Source: Streptococcus parasanguinis
GTDB lineage: Bacteria; Bacillota; Bacilli; Lactobacillales; Streptococcaceae
Assembly (NCBI GenBank): GCA_905188195.1
Contig: CAJJKY010000008.1
Location: 1 to 64,000, forward strand
Direction: 5' to 3'
DNA length: 64,000 nucleotides
Of the stretch, positions 45,201 to 54,341 are shown in pieces (the stretch's first letter is position 1; every line of letters begins with the position of its first letter). The translations under genes were made by a program, and so were the position numbers. A model generated the notes under the pieces. It did not search any database and was not told the origin of the DNA. It was given only the letters and a program-made list of their open reading frames with translations.

Positions 45201-45335
45201 GATGAGATAGAAGTGACAAGCCAACAAAACCTTCCAAAAACAGGTCAAGCAACAAGCCCTTGGACTCTCTTTGGCTTCCTAGGACTCATGCTCACCAGCC
45301 TGTTGTCACTTGGCAAAGCTCACAAAGATGAATAA
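42225..45335 (+). CDS. wall-anchored Xaa-Pro dipeptidyl peptidase, paralog 2 (S15)
   Basis: 1036 residues, start at 42225 after AAAGGAG. Same plan as paralog 1: signal peptide, Thr/Pro-rich spacer to ~145, S15 domain with Ser456 (GLSWAGT), Asp574 (GLNDDNV) and His605 (HQGNHIYP), then LPKTG at 1003-1007 and a short tail. Near-identical blocks around the active site against divergent spacers show an old duplication. The second peptidase likely has a different peptide preference. Confidence 0.92.
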   Translation: MKKTTLVSLLVAGLLISPAVLAQHVQADQVSSTTTEETVTPSTASPEVTETVTSTQGDTKEIVQPEKVEEVSETNRPTTSPTAPTTTPTTELHEEPASSSTVVSALTVEPTLTNQPSLAPATPTVGSQEERAIPKVTQGDLAEITGATVTDQYREKEVTVTEAVNQLLNWASIKENQVGSTDKDRLAFAKSLGMVKEGVEGSAPVTNLTSMVDVAKQLRAAYRADKKTPLFLNGKAQPIFPFTPGDDPEHYSYDKSDIVRYIVYVETDYDTDGDGKPDLVKTFVQVPKAAVNGDYKAASIFEASPYVTGTTEERTLEGIGLKEGGNFDMAKLYEKPAKRQATKTVTTEEVAKATDPKDWYYVNPRESSEDYTHYDYENLNWYNYFLVRGYAVVTSSGLGSKGSDGINTTGSDLEVAAYKNIVEWLNGKRKAYSDKTSNHEVKADWSNGNVAMTGLSWAGTTTFGVASTGVEGLKTIVPAAGIASWYDHFNSQGSPLDTGASNDLSWLSVYTSGRILDKEDWDKIKDYYAAYITKLNELQHKDGHNYNEEYAKRDYTLNASNLKAAPLIIQGLNDDNVKPKHFELMLEAYKKAGIDPKVLLHQGNHIYPSTRWSGTEVAGQAFNDLMNLWYSHYLYGIENGIENLPQVTAQDNLDPSKWRRFDKWDTNNAISARIYSKREDVTVTGDYYGTGNNWTTRNQDAAFHSSEVAASYAAPVDQDVTIKGHIPVHFSAAFVKGDKNHAHVSATLMDVSDEDFDVVKEEITYDKDGYSTRTLDKETIDETGYWNGSNLETLPLKRYKTHKVKSVVIARGWMNLANPASRYDSASSSHSIDLKENEYHDYTMYLQPNLYTVKKGHRLVLSLHTYDPDYIYFADPYEVSFKTDSISATIPIVEDSRSLLFRYQPSEKDTEYASLADRILPIATIQPKVDPEQDPSPVDQAEKPIVPSNLMTPTNPAASEIPQKPSHGRDPMDFRKEQKEETAQELAQRADKDEIEVTSQQNLPKTGQATSPWTLFGFLGLMLTSLLSLGKAHKDE

Positions 45336-45358
45336 TAGAAAAGAAGGATGGAGAGAAA

Positions 45359-46990
45359 GTGAAAACCACCAATAGAGAGAGCATCGAAACGATTTTTACT
45401 GAAGCCTTGGCGATCCCAAGCTTTACCAACACTGAGACCGAGCAAGGAATCGAAGCCTACCTGGATCAACGGATTGGACAAATCCCCTATTTCAAGGAAC
45501 ATCCGGACCATTTTGGGCGCTATCAGGTGCCACAGGATCACTTGCATCGGTCGGTCAATTGGGCCTTGGTTGATAAGGGCAAGAAAAAAACAGTTATCCT
45601 TTTCCACCACCATGATACAGTCGATCTAGAAGACTATGGAAATTTGGCAGAAATCGCGCTCGATTCTGATCAAGTAGCAGAAGCCTTGAAAACACTGGAT
45701 AGGCGACCAGATATGCAGGAAGATTTAGCTTCTGGGGAGTGGAAATTTGGCAGAGGGTCTTGCGATATGAAAGCAGCCCTAGCCCTTCAATTGGGGGTTC
45801 TGGAAGCCTATGCAGCAGACCCCACAGGAGGTCAGGTCAATCTGCTTTATCTCTCTGTTGGAGACGAGGAATCCTATTCACGTGGGATGCGTGGAGCCTT
45901 AGGCCTCCTTACAGATTTGCAGGAAAAGTTTGATCTGAATTATGTATTAGCAGTGGATTCAGAGCCCTTTGAATCGGAAGTAGGAAAAGAAAAGGTCCTT
46001 CACATTGGCGCAGTCGGCAAACTCATGCCAGTCGTTGTGGCGCAAGGCGTCTTGTCCCATATGAAGGAGCCACTCAAAGGGATCAATGCCTTGTCGCTCT
46101 TAGTAGCTATTGCAAGCCAGCTGGATCTTCATCCCGATCTGGCAGATCAGGCCTTGGGAGAAACGTCTCCCCTTCCTTCTTGGTCCTATCTCAGAGATTT
46201 GAAGGAGCAGTACGATGTATCGACCGTGCTGTATGCGGCTGGTTATTTCAGTGTGTTGCATTTGAAGAAAACACCGCAAGAACTCTTGCAACGAATCTAT
46301 GAGCTTAGTCAGGAGGCTTTGGACGCCTTTTACAAGAAGTATGAGCACTTGCAGGATCAGGCTGGTCAAGACCATATGATTGCAAGGCCAAGAGTCATCA
46401 CCTATCAAGAATTAGAGGAACGTTGCCAAGCCTTAGAGGGCTACCAAGCCTTTAGAGAAGCTTCTAATAAAAAAGCGGAGCAAGATTTTCGTAATGGGAC
46501 CAGCTACCAGAGCCTTGCGATTCAGCAAATCCAGCGACTCCTTGAGTTTCTCGGAGATAAGGATCCTATGGTGGTCATCGGTTTTGCGCCCCCCTATTAT
46601 CCTTCCATGAATTGCCGCTTTTTAGACAATACCGATTTCAATATCGTGTCCCTCATCACTGATTACCGCGAGTATCTGGACACAAGAGGTTACCTCTTAA
46701 AAGTGGAAGAATACTTTATGGGGATTAACGACACCAGTTATTGTGCCTTGGAAAAGGATGTGGCTTCTTATCAAGTCGTCCTAGATAGCCTAGCCACACC
46801 AGCTCAAGTCTATGATCTGGATCTGGAAAAAATTGCCCAAATTCAGGTCCCAGCAGTTAATCTAGGACCATGGGGTAAAGAATTGCATAAGCGAGGAGAG
46901 CGGGTCTACAAAGAAGACTTCTTGGAGACCATTCCCAACTATCTGCTAGAATTGCTCTACCATTTCGATGATCGCTTATCAACAGAATAA
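45359..46990 (+). CDS. RocB-like M20-family peptidase
   Basis: 543 residues from GTG 45359, with GGAG 9 nt upstream. M20 metal-site blocks: HHHDTVD, GRGSCDMKAALAL and VGDEESYSRG, followed by a long C-terminal half with MNCRFLDNTDFN as in RocB (arginine utilisation) proteins. Likely a cytoplasmic amidohydrolase or dipeptidase; substrate unknown. Follows peptidase 2 by 23 bp without a terminator, so possibly co-transcribed. Confidence 0.85.
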   Translation: MKTTNRESIETIFTEALAIPSFTNTETEQGIEAYLDQRIGQIPYFKEHPDHFGRYQVPQDHLHRSVNWALVDKGKKKTVILFHHHDTVDLEDYGNLAEIALDSDQVAEALKTLDRRPDMQEDLASGEWKFGRGSCDMKAALALQLGVLEAYAADPTGGQVNLLYLSVGDEESYSRGMRGALGLLTDLQEKFDLNYVLAVDSEPFESEVGKEKVLHIGAVGKLMPVVVAQGVLSHMKEPLKGINALSLLVAIASQLDLHPDLADQALGETSPLPSWSYLRDLKEQYDVSTVLYAAGYFSVLHLKKTPQELLQRIYELSQEALDAFYKKYEHLQDQAGQDHMIARPRVITYQELEERCQALEGYQAFREASNKKAEQDFRNGTSYQSLAIQQIQRLLEFLGDKDPMVVIGFAPPYYPSMNCRFLDNTDFNIVSLITDYREYLDTRGYLLKVEEYFMGINDTSYCALEKDVASYQVVLDSLATPAQVYDLDLEKIAQIQVPAVNLGPWGKELHKRGERVYKEDFLETIPNYLLELLYHFDDRLSTE

Positions 46991-47029
46991 GAAAAAACGG
47001 TCCCAATGAGGATCGATTAGGGAGTTAAC

Positions 47030-47773
47030 ATGATTACATTTCACGGAGTTACCAAAGATTACGATGGGCACATTGCCCTTAACCACTTGGATCTGACCAT
47101 CGAAGATGGGCAAATTGTCGGCCTGATTGGCCATAACGGAGCTGGAAAGTCAACGACGATTAAGAGCCTGGTCAGTGTCATCACCCCAACCACTGGATCC
47201 ATTGAAGTGGATGGTCAGGACCTCTATAGCCATCGACTGGCGATCAAAAAGAAGATCGGTTATGTGGCAGATTCGCCAGATCTTTTCTTGCGCCTCACAG
47301 CCAATGAATTCTGGGAGTTGGTTGCGACCTCTTATGATATGAGTCAGAAAGACTGTGACCAACGCCTAGAGGAGCTTCTTAGGATCTTTGATTTTCAGAG
47401 CCACCGCTATGAAGTGATTGAATCCTTTTCACATGGGATGCGCCAGAAGGTCTTCGTCATTGCAGCCCTCTTGTCAGATCCAGATATCTGGGTCTTGGAC
47501 GAACCGATGACCGGTTTAGACCCACAGGCTTCTTACGATTTAAAACAAATGATGCGCCAGCATGCGGATCGTGGCAAGACGGTTATTTTCTCTACCCACG
47601 TCTTAGAAGTGGCTGAACAACTCTGTGATAAAATCGCCATTCTTAAAAAAGGTAATCTTATTTTCTATGGGACGATCGAGGAATTGAAAGGTCAACACCC
47701 CGAACAAAGTCTGGAAAGTATCTATCTCAGCCTAGCGGGTCGGAAGGAAGAAGGTGGCGATCATGCGTCTTAA
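47030..47773 (+). CDS. ABC transporter ATP-binding protein
   Basis: 247 residues. Walker A GHNGAGKST, signature FSHGMRQK, Walker B IWVLDEPMTGLD, H-loop STHVLE. Export-type ATPase (EcsA/YtrB-like). Overlaps the permease gene by 11 bp. Confidence 0.92.
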   Translation: MITFHGVTKDYDGHIALNHLDLTIEDGQIVGLIGHNGAGKSTTIKSLVSVITPTTGSIEVDGQDLYSHRLAIKKKIGYVADSPDLFLRLTANEFWELVATSYDMSQKDCDQRLEELLRIFDFQSHRYEVIESFSHGMRQKVFVIAALLSDPDIWVLDEPMTGLDPQASYDLKQMMRQHADRGKTVIFSTHVLEVAEQLCDKIAILKKGNLIFYGTIEELKGQHPEQSLESIYLSLAGRKEEGGDHAS

Positions 47774-49409
47774 GATCATCCAGCAGCTGGTCAATGTTAA
47801 TATCATCTATGCCAGTCAGCCTGCTCAGATCGCAAAATTACGTGCCAAACAGGCCAAAAAACCGGACGTCAAACTCGATGTCGCCCGTAAATCAGTGCTC
47901 AACTACCTCTTATTAGGATTGGTCTATTTCGTCATATTTGGCTTGCTTTTTAGCATCTATGATTTTGTCCATCAACCAGCCTTCTTTGTCAATATGGTGG
48001 CCCTCTTTTCCTTGATGACCATTTCCCAAGGATTTATGAGCTTTTACAATGTCTTTTATGAAAGCAAGGACCTCCAGTTTTACCGGCCCTATGCCTTCTC
48101 AGATGCGGAAGTCATTGCTGGAAAGAGTATCTCGGTCATCCTGACCCTTCTCATGGCTATCCTTCCCTTGGTCAGCTATTTTTTGATCCTGCCTGTCCAA
48201 GCAGGCGGCTTCAATCCGTTAGGGATCCTGCTTGGCCTCTTTTGTGCCTTAATTCTCTTAGGCGTTCTCTTTTTAGCGACGATCATCCTATCCCATCTGA
48301 TCACTAAGACCCTATTTTTCAAAAAACACACGACCCTGGTCTCCAACATCATGGTCGGAATTGGTTCTCTTCTGAGTCTAGGAGCTTATCTCTATCTGAA
48401 TCTAGTCCAGACCCATCGGGTAGAAGTGACAGGGGGCGCAGATATTCCCATTCTATTTCCACCTTTTACGGCCTTTCATCAGTTCATCCTCCATCCTTTT
48501 GATGGAGAAGCGATCCTTGGTCTCATGGGCTGGATCCTGGTCCTTCTGGTCTTGATCGGCCTGGTTCGCAAAATCGTGATACCGCAGTTCTATGATGCGG
48601 CCCTTGCAGTTGCGACCAACCAAACCGTTAAAGAGCGCGTGAAAGTGCTCCATGTTGGTCAGAAAGATTCCTTTAGGCGATTTGTCATTCAGTATCATCG
48701 CAGACTCTTGAGCGATGGAACCCTTATGGTGCAAGTCCTCTTGATGATGAGTATTCTGCCATATATTTTCCTCCTCAGTGGAGCAGCAGGAGCGTCTAAA
48801 AATATAGGAGGACTCAGTTCTTACTTGACGCCCCAGTATCTGGTGCCACTGACCCTTGTTGCCATCTTGATCGGTGTTTTCAACAGTTTTGGAGGTTTGA
48901 CCAGTATCGGTATTTCGCTGGAGCGCGAAAACTTTGAGTACCTGAGATCGCTCCCTATTGATTTCAAACGCTATCTCTTCATGAAGTTTTGGTTGCTCTA
49001 TCTGGTGCAATCCATCCTTCCTGTCATTCTTCTAGTTGGCGTTTGTCTCTATTTTGGCGTCCATCCCTTGGCTATCCTTGCCATGTTACTGATCTGGATC
49101 GTAACCACCATTCCGATCTGCATTCGAGACTATGTCAAAGATTTTCAGAACTTTAGCACCAATTGGACCAATATCACGGAGTTGATGACCCGTCATCGTG
49201 GGAATGCAGTTCTTCAGTCTATTTTCTTGATTGTCTTTCTCTTTGTGATGTTTCTCTTGATCATTGTCAGCTTCATTTGGACCTATCATTCCGTCAGTAC
49301 CTTGCTAGCTGTGATCCTTTATAGTGTCATACTGCTAATTGGTGCTGGGATCAGCTATACCATCTACCGCAAAAAAATCCGCACTCTCTACCAAGAGATC
49401 GGAGAATAA
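47763..49409 (+). CDS. ABC-2-type exporter permease, large
   Basis: 548 residues from ATG 47763 (MRLKIIQQL). About twelve hydrophobic segments with a soluble loop near residues 280-310. Overlaps the ATPase gene, so the two form one transporter. A repeat element with a terminator follows. Substrate unknown. Confidence 0.82.
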   Translation: MRLKIIQQLVNVNIIYASQPAQIAKLRAKQAKKPDVKLDVARKSVLNYLLLGLVYFVIFGLLFSIYDFVHQPAFFVNMVALFSLMTISQGFMSFYNVFYESKDLQFYRPYAFSDAEVIAGKSISVILTLLMAILPLVSYFLILPVQAGGFNPLGILLGLFCALILLGVLFLATIILSHLITKTLFFKKHTTLVSNIMVGIGSLLSLGAYLYLNLVQTHRVEVTGGADIPILFPPFTAFHQFILHPFDGEAILGLMGWILVLLVLIGLVRKIVIPQFYDAALAVATNQTVKERVKVLHVGQKDSFRRFVIQYHRRLLSDGTLMVQVLLMMSILPYIFLLSGAAGASKNIGGLSSYLTPQYLVPLTLVAILIGVFNSFGGLTSIGISLERENFEYLRSLPIDFKRYLFMKFWLLYLVQSILPVILLVGVCLYFGVHPLAILAMLLIWIVTTIPICIRDYVKDFQNFSTNWTNITELMTRHRGNAVLQSIFLIVFLFVMFLLIIVSFIWTYHSVSTLLAVILYSVILLIGAGISYTIYRKKIRTLYQEIGE

Positions 49410-49410
49410 A

Positions 49411-49595
49411 AAGAGAGAGTGGGACAGAAATCGGTCATTCGTTAGAATTCGATTTCGTCGTCCCACCTCCGCACAGTTGAGTAGGGCTGTAAAAGCTGAT
49501 GAAATCAGCGTAGTAGAGCCCACTCAACCACTGCGTCTTGCTCGACAATCCAAAAACAAAAAAGAGGCTAGGACTTTTGTCCCAGCCTCTTTTTA
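49411..49595 (+). repeat. ~185-bp dispersed repeat, copy A
   Basis: Nearly identical to copy B (51815-51998); part of it is at 1-55. Three folded modules: GTGGGAC...GTCCCAC with inner GAAATCG/CGATTTC; GTTGAGT-GGGCT...GCCC-ACTCAAC around a GCTGAT-GAA-ATCAGC hairpin; and a terminator-like AGAGGCT-GGAC/GTCC-AGCCTCT with T's. Located between convergent genes, so also a bidirectional terminator. Confidence 0.9.
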
Positions 49596-49597
49596 GT
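49563..49597. terminator. terminator module at the end of repeat copy A
   Basis: AGAGGCTaGGAC-tttt-GTCCcAGCCTCT then TTTT; A's precede it for the opposite strand (degV). Confidence 0.8.
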
Positions 49598-49602
49598 GGT
49601 GA

Positions 49603-50445
49603 TTAAATTTCATAGCCCATGAGGAGCCCGCCTTCTTCGGCATAGAAACTACAAAGTCCAGAAGTAGGAAGGACTTCAATCATTGCATGGGCAAATTTTT
49701 CTCGAATCAATGCAGAGAATTGCTCGATAAATTTTTCATTGTTGCGGTGGGCGATGGTGATATGTCCGCCAGCATAACCCGCCTTGATTAATTCATCAAA
49801 AGCCGCCTTGATCGCTTTCTTTTGGCCCCGTGCTTTTTGAAGCAACTCAAGGGTACCCGTCTTACTAGCTTCGCCGACCATACGGATATTGAGGAGCCCG
49901 ACAACAGTTCCGAGCAATTTGCTGAGACGCCCATTTTTGACCAGATTATCAACTTTAGCCAAAACAAAGAGCAACTTCGTCTTAGACTGATAGGTCGTGA
50001 TCACATCGACCACTTGATCAAAATCAAGGCCTTCAGCGACCAACTGATTGAGCTTGCGAACGATCAGGTCCACCTCACCCCCAGCTGACAAGCTATTAAT
50101 GACGTGGATATTGGTATTCGGATGCTCTTCTAGATAAATCTTCTTAGCTACCTCAGCACTATTGTAGCTACCTGAAAGGGTTCCAGTGATGGTCACAACG
50201 ACGATATTTTCAGCCCCTTCAAAGGACTTCATGTAGTCATCCGGACTCGGACAGGCAGACTTAGAAGCTGTCGTAGTCGCATACATCTCTTCCATCATCT
50301 GATCGATATTGAGGTGGGCGTCGTCTGTATAGATGGTCTCCCCCACTTGGATGGTCAATGGGACACTGACAAACTCCGTATCCGGTGCCAGATTGTCCAA
50401 AGAGCGGTAGTCACAGCCTGAATCCGCAATAATTTTCCATTTCAT
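49603..50445 (-). CDS. DegV-family fatty-acid-binding protein
   Basis: 280 residues from the chosen start (MKWKIIADSGCDYRSL) with GAGG upstream; the open frame runs much further back without support. DegV marks: ADSGCD at the N-terminus, TASKSACPSPDDY, TGTLSGSYNSA, GGEVDLIVRKL. These proteins present fatty acids to the FakA kinase or store them. Divergent from a TetR-type regulator. Confidence 0.9.
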   Translation of the reverse strand: MKWKIIADSGCDYRSLDNLAPDTEFVSVPLTIQVGETIYTDDAHLNIDQMMEEMYATTTASKSACPSPDDYMKSFEGAENIVVVTITGTLSGSYNSAEVAKKIYLEEHPNTNIHVINSLSAGGEVDLIVRKLNQLVAEGLDFDQVVDVITTYQSKTKLLFVLAKVDNLVKNGRLSKLLGTVVGLLNIRMVGEASKTGTLELLQKARGQKKAIKAAFDELIKAGYAGGHITIAHRNNEKFIEQFSALIREKFAHAMIEVLPTSGLCSFYAEEGGLLMGYEI

Positions 50446-50574
50446 CAGTTCATACCTCATAATTGTATAAAAATGTACATTGACAAGTAGTATGTCTTCT
50501 TTTACAATTATATCATGAAGTACAATGCTATCCAAGCAGATATCATCAGGTGAGACAGATAGAAAGTAAATGTT

Positions 50575-51144
50575 ATGGCAGAAAGAAAAATATCCGAGAA
50601 ATCCTTGGAAAATCTCAAACGATTTAACCGAGAAAACAATGCGATTACACGAGAATCCATCGAAATCTCTCTCCTGCAATTATTGGAGAAAAAAGATCTG
50701 AATAAGATCACCATATCTGAGCTGGTTCAGCGTGCCGGTGTCTCTCGCGCAGCCTTTTACCGAAATTATGACTCCAAGGAAGAGATTCTAGAGTCCATCT
50801 TTCAGTCTAGTATCGCAAAGATTACCAAGTCTTTAGATGGCTACAACCTCAAGACAGATCTCTACCAGGTCTGGGTCTACCTCTTTAAGGAAGTCAAGAA
50901 AGAAGCCAAAATCATTAGCTTGGCCATTGATTATAATTTTGAGCGACTCTTGACCAAGGCAGTCTATGACTTTTTAGAAAAACGAAATGGCAGCTCCTCG
51001 AATGGCGCTGGCAGCTACCTCAATTCTTTCTGGAGCTCAGCCATTGTCTCTGTCATCTCCAAATGGATCAAGGATGGCATGAAGATCCCCGCCGAGAAAA
51101 TCGCGACCCTAGGGCTGCCCCTCTTTCCACAAAAGAAAAAGTAA
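50575..51144 (+). CDS. TetR/AcrR-family regulator
   Basis: 189 residues. N-terminal HTH (ITISELVQRAGVSRAAFYRNYDSKEEIL) preceded by a basic ~40-residue extension; the ligand domain is unlike known members. Divergent from degV with about 130 bp between the starts, so it probably controls degV and itself. No clear operator seen. Confidence 0.87.
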   Translation: MAERKISEKSLENLKRFNRENNAITRESIEISLLQLLEKKDLNKITISELVQRAGVSRAAFYRNYDSKEEILESIFQSSIAKITKSLDGYNLKTDLYQVWVYLFKEVKKEAKIISLAIDYNFERLLTKAVYDFLEKRNGSSSNGAGSYLNSFWSSAIVSVISKWIKDGMKIPAEKIATLGLPLFPQKKK

Positions 51145-51146
51145 TC

Positions 51147-51167
51147 ACCACCGAGAGGTGGTTTTAA
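51147..51167 (+). terminator. short terminator after the TetR-type gene
   Basis: ACCACC-GAGA-GGTGGT then TTT; short and weak. Confidence 0.55.
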
Positions 51168-51243
51168 AGTAAACTGCACATCTCCATAACTAGTTCAAAT
51201 GAATAGATAAAACTGAGCAGAGATTAAACAAAGGACAAGAACG

Positions 51244-51813
51244 ATGATCGAAGAACGAATCCAAGCTGCTAAGCAGTATGTTAAAACCTTATTTGCTGAT
51301 CGAGCGGATGGCCATGATGTAGAGCATACCCTCCGCGTCTATACCAATGCTATGAGAATCGCACAAGCAGAAGGTCCATGTGATCTGGAGATAGTGGGCC
51401 TGTCAGCTCTTCTTCACGATGCTGATGATGATAAATTGTTTCATACAGAGAATAATGCGAATGCTCGCATGTTTCTAGAAGAGCTGGGTACCTCTAAAAA
51501 GCAAATCGACCAGATTTGTCGGGTTATCAATGCTGTTTCTTTCAGCAAAAATCGCGGGAAACATCCAGAAACCTTAGAAGGCAAGATTGTCCAGGATGCA
51601 GATCGCCTGGATGCGATAGGAGCTGTAGGAATTGCGCGAACATTTTCCTATGGTGGTCACAAAGGGAGGTCCCTCACTGATACCGTCCAACATTTCCACG
51701 ACAAGTTGCTTCTCTTAAAAGATGAAATGAACACGGAGACTGCTAAGCAAATAGCAGAAAGTCGCCATCAATTTTTAATCACCTTTCTAAAAGAACTAGA
51801 GAAGGAACTCTAA
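51244..51813 (+). CDS. HD-domain phosphohydrolase
   Basis: 189 residues. Metal-binding pattern H...HD...D: GHDVEHTLRVY, LLHDADDDK, VQDADRLDAIGA. Resembles the YedJ/YpgQ group, which hydrolyse nucleotides. Ribosome site AAGGACA before the ATG. Substrate unknown. A repeat copy follows. Confidence 0.87.
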   Translation: MIEERIQAAKQYVKTLFADRADGHDVEHTLRVYTNAMRIAQAEGPCDLEIVGLSALLHDADDDKLFHTENNANARMFLEELGTSKKQIDQICRVINAVSFSKNRGKHPETLEGKIVQDADRLDAIGAVGIARTFSYGGHKGRSLTDTVQHFHDKLLLLKDEMNTETAKQIAESRHQFLITFLKELEKEL

Positions 51814-51814
51814 C

Positions 51815-51998
51815 AAAAGAGAGTGGGACAGAAATCGGTAATTCGTTAGAATTCGATTTCGTCGTCCCACCTCCGCACAGTTGAGTAGGGCTGTAAAAGC
51901 TGATGAAATCAGCGTAGTAGAGCCCACTCAACCACTGCGTCTTGCTCGACAATCCAAAAATAATTGAGAGGCTAGGACTTTTGTCCCAGCCTCTTTCT
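51815..51998 (+). repeat. ~185-bp dispersed repeat, copy B
   Basis: Same three modules as copy A with only a few changes: GGTAATTCG for GGTCATTCG in the first loop and TAATTGAGAGG for CAAAAAAGAGG near the end. Its terminator lies at the 3' end of the convergent deacetylase gene. Confidence 0.9.
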
Positions 51999-52877
51999 TT
52001 AATCTTGCATCATAGCTAAAAGGTCCTCTCCTGTAGTGGTTGGAAGGATCCGGACTCGTTTGAGGGCGTATAGGCCATCAGCGGAGCTGGCGAGTCCATT
52101 TTTAGTGGTGAGGCCTAATTTGTAGTCAGCTTTCTTGGCTTGGTCGATTGTGACCTGGCTGTAGCGACCGGATGGGTAGACGATAACGCTGGTATTTTGA
52201 TCCAGCACCTTATCTAGCAGGCGTTTAGAAGCAACCAGCTCATTCTTTTGGGTCTCAAGACTGGAATTGGCTAGGTCTGGATGATTGACCGTATGGCTTT
52301 CAAAGGTCAAGCCAGCTTTTTTCATCTCTTTGATTTGGTCAAAGGTCAGGACATTTTCTTTTTCCTTTTGGGTAAAGTCCGTGATGATATTGTTAGTGGC
52401 GGTCATCTTGTACTTCTTAAGAAGCGGATAGACGATGGTATAGAAATCCTCGACGCCATCATCAAAGGTCAGCCAGACAAATTTCTTTCCTTTGGGGACT
52501 TCATTTTTAGCGAGGATGCGATAGGCTTCCTCTGGCGTCAATGTGTAGTAACCCGCATTTTTCAGGGCCTTTAGTTGGCTTTCAAAGGTTTCTGGATCGA
52601 CAATCAGATTGGCATTGGCAGCTTCAGACTCGGCCATATTGTGCACGGAGTGGTACATGAGGATGGGCAGTTTGACCGGTTTTTTCACTCGGGTCCACTC
52701 GATAGAGGAACTGTGTTCATCTAGCGAGCGCGTCATGGCAGTGCCGCTGGTATTTCCATCACTCGGCTGAGTGATCCGCTTGATTAGAAGAAAGCTACAA
52801 ATAAAGATACAGACCAAGAGGAGTGCATTGATTCCAAGTAGGACTTTGATTTTTTTAGGTACTCTTCGTTTACTCAT
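51999..52877 (-). CDS. polysaccharide deacetylase, NodB domain
   Basis: 292 residues from ATG 52877. One N-terminal membrane helix (~10-30) anchors it; the NodB domain is outside. LTFDDGVEDF gives the metal Asp pair and SHTVNHPDL the H-x3-H site; YPSGRY is the third motif. Possibly a peptidoglycan or polysaccharide N-deacetylase, shorter than PgdA. Start chosen at MSKRRVPKK; ribosome site weak. Confidence 0.87.
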   Translation of the reverse strand: MSKRRVPKKIKVLLGINALLLVCIFICSFLLIKRITQPSDGNTSGTAMTRSLDEHSSSIEWTRVKKPVKLPILMYHSVHNMAESEAANANLIVDPETFESQLKALKNAGYYTLTPEEAYRILAKNEVPKGKKFVWLTFDDGVEDFYTIVYPLLKKYKMTATNNIITDFTQKEKENVLTFDQIKEMKKAGLTFESHTVNHPDLANSSLETQKNELVASKRLLDKVLDQNTSVIVYPSGRYSQVTIDQAKKADYKLGLTTKNGLASSADGLYALKRVRILPTTTGEDLLAMMQD

Positions 52878-52989
52878 AGTGTCACCGCTTTCATTATTTT
52901 CTTTATTGTACCACAAATTCTATGTTTTTTTCCAGAACTTGCTACAAACTGGTCCTGTCATGAAAATTCAGACTTTTTAAGGCAATTGG

Positions 52990-53018
52990 CTGTCAAAAGC
53001 CCAAGTTTTTGTTATAAT
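52990..53018 (+). promoter_or_regulatory. hom promoter
   Basis: CTGTCA, 17-nt spacer, TATAAT (53013-53018), then AAGGAG before the hom start. Confidence 0.65.
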
Positions 53019-53052
53019 GGAGCTACTATAGAAAATTCAAGGAGTCAATAGG

Positions 53053-54339
53053 ATGTCTGTTAAGATTGCCTTACTAGGATTTGGTACTGTTGCTAGTGGC
53101 GTACCATTTTTATTAAAAGAAAACCATGAAAAAATCACCCAGGCAGCTCAAGATGAAATCGAGATCGCCAAGGTCTTAGTTCGAGATGATGCGGAAAAGG
53201 AAAAATTGCAAGCTGCTGGTCATGACTACAACTTTGTGACCAATGTTGATGAGATCATTGAAGACAAGGACATTGCCATCGTGGTCGAATTGATGGGTCG
53301 TATCGAGCCAGCGAAAACCTTTATCACCCGTGCGCTGGAAGCAGGCAAACATGTGGTTTCTGCTAACAAAGACCTTCTTGCCGTTCATGGAAGCGAGTTG
53401 CTAGAGATTGCTCAAAAACACCAAGTGGCCCTTTATTATGAAGCTGCCGTAGCTGGTGGGATCCCAATCCTTCGGACCTTGGTGAATTCCCTTGCTTCTG
53501 ACAAGGTGACCAAAGTGCTCGGTGTGGTCAATGGAACCTCTAACTTCATGATGACTAAAATGGTCGAAGAAGGCTGGACTTATGAGGATGCTTTAGCAGA
53601 AGCGCAACGTCTTGGTTACGCTGAAAGTGATCCAACCAACGACGTTGAAGGAATTGATGCTGCTTACAAGATGGTGATCTTGAGCCAGTTCGCTTTTGGA
53701 ATGAATATCCAATTTGACCAAGTAGGTCACAAAGGAATCAGCCAAATCACTCCTCAAGATGTCTCAGTTGCTCAAAGCCTTGGCTATGTCATCAAGCTTG
53801 TCGGATCTATCGTTGAAACAGAGTCAGGGATCGCAGCAGAAGTGACACCAACCTTCCTTCCAAAACAACATCCACTCGCAGGAGTGAACGACGTTATGAA
53901 TGCGGTCTATGTGGAATCCATCGGTATTGGGGAGTCTATGTACTACGGACCAGGTGCTGGTCAAAAACCAACTGCGACCAGTGTCGTAGCCGACATCGTT
54001 CGCATTGTCCGTCGACTAAAAGAAGGAACAATCGGTAAAGCCTTCAATGAATACAGCCGCCCTCTTCAATTGGCTAAACCAGAAGACGTGAAGAACAATT
54101 ATTACTTCTCAATCAAGGCACCAGATGCGACTGGTCAAATCTTGCGTCTTGCGGAGATCTTTAATGCAGAAGGAGCTTCCTTCAAGCAAATCCTCCAAGA
54201 AGACTCAGATGGTCACTATGCAAGTGTTGTCATCATTACCCACCAAGTTAACCAGACCCAATTCAAGAACTTGGTTGAAAAATTGGATTCAGAGGCGAAT
54301 TTCGAACTCTTGAATACCTTTAAAGTCTTGGGAGAATAA
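53053..54339 (+). CDS. homoserine dehydrogenase
   Basis: 428 residues. Rossmann start [11 protein letters not shown], catalytic region GGIPILRTL and NGTSNFMM, KxxDLLAVHG, and a C-terminal ACT domain (~350-428) for threonine feedback. Reduces aspartate semialdehyde to homoserine. Operon with thrB 2 bp later. Confidence 0.96.
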   Translation: MSVKIALLGFGTVASGVPFLLKENHEKITQAAQDEIEIAKVLVRDDAEKEKLQAAGHDYNFVTNVDEIIEDKDIAIVVELMGRIEPAKTFITRALEAGKHVVSANKDLLAVHGSELLEIAQKHQVALYYEAAVAGGIPILRTLVNSLASDKVTKVLGVVNGTSNFMMTKMVEEGWTYEDALAEAQRLGYAESDPTNDVEGIDAAYKMVILSQFAFGMNIQFDQVGHKGISQITPQDVSVAQSLGYVIKLVGSIVETESGIAAEVTPTFLPKQHPLAGVNDVMNAVYVESIGIGESMYYGPGAGQKPTATSVVADIVRIVRRLKEGTIGKAFNEYSRPLQLAKPEDVKNNYYFSIKAPDATGQILRLAEIFNAEGASFKQILQEDSDGHYASVVIITHQVNQTQFKNLVEKLDSEANFELLNTFKVLGE

Positions 54340-54341
54340 GC

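Noticed and set aside
49500..49522. CTGATGA followed by GAAA-like bases, resembling a hammerhead ribozyme core in the dispersed repeat
   Set aside because: The bases form a simple GCTGAT-GAA-ATCAGC hairpin; the three helices and cleavage site of a hammerhead are not arranged around it.
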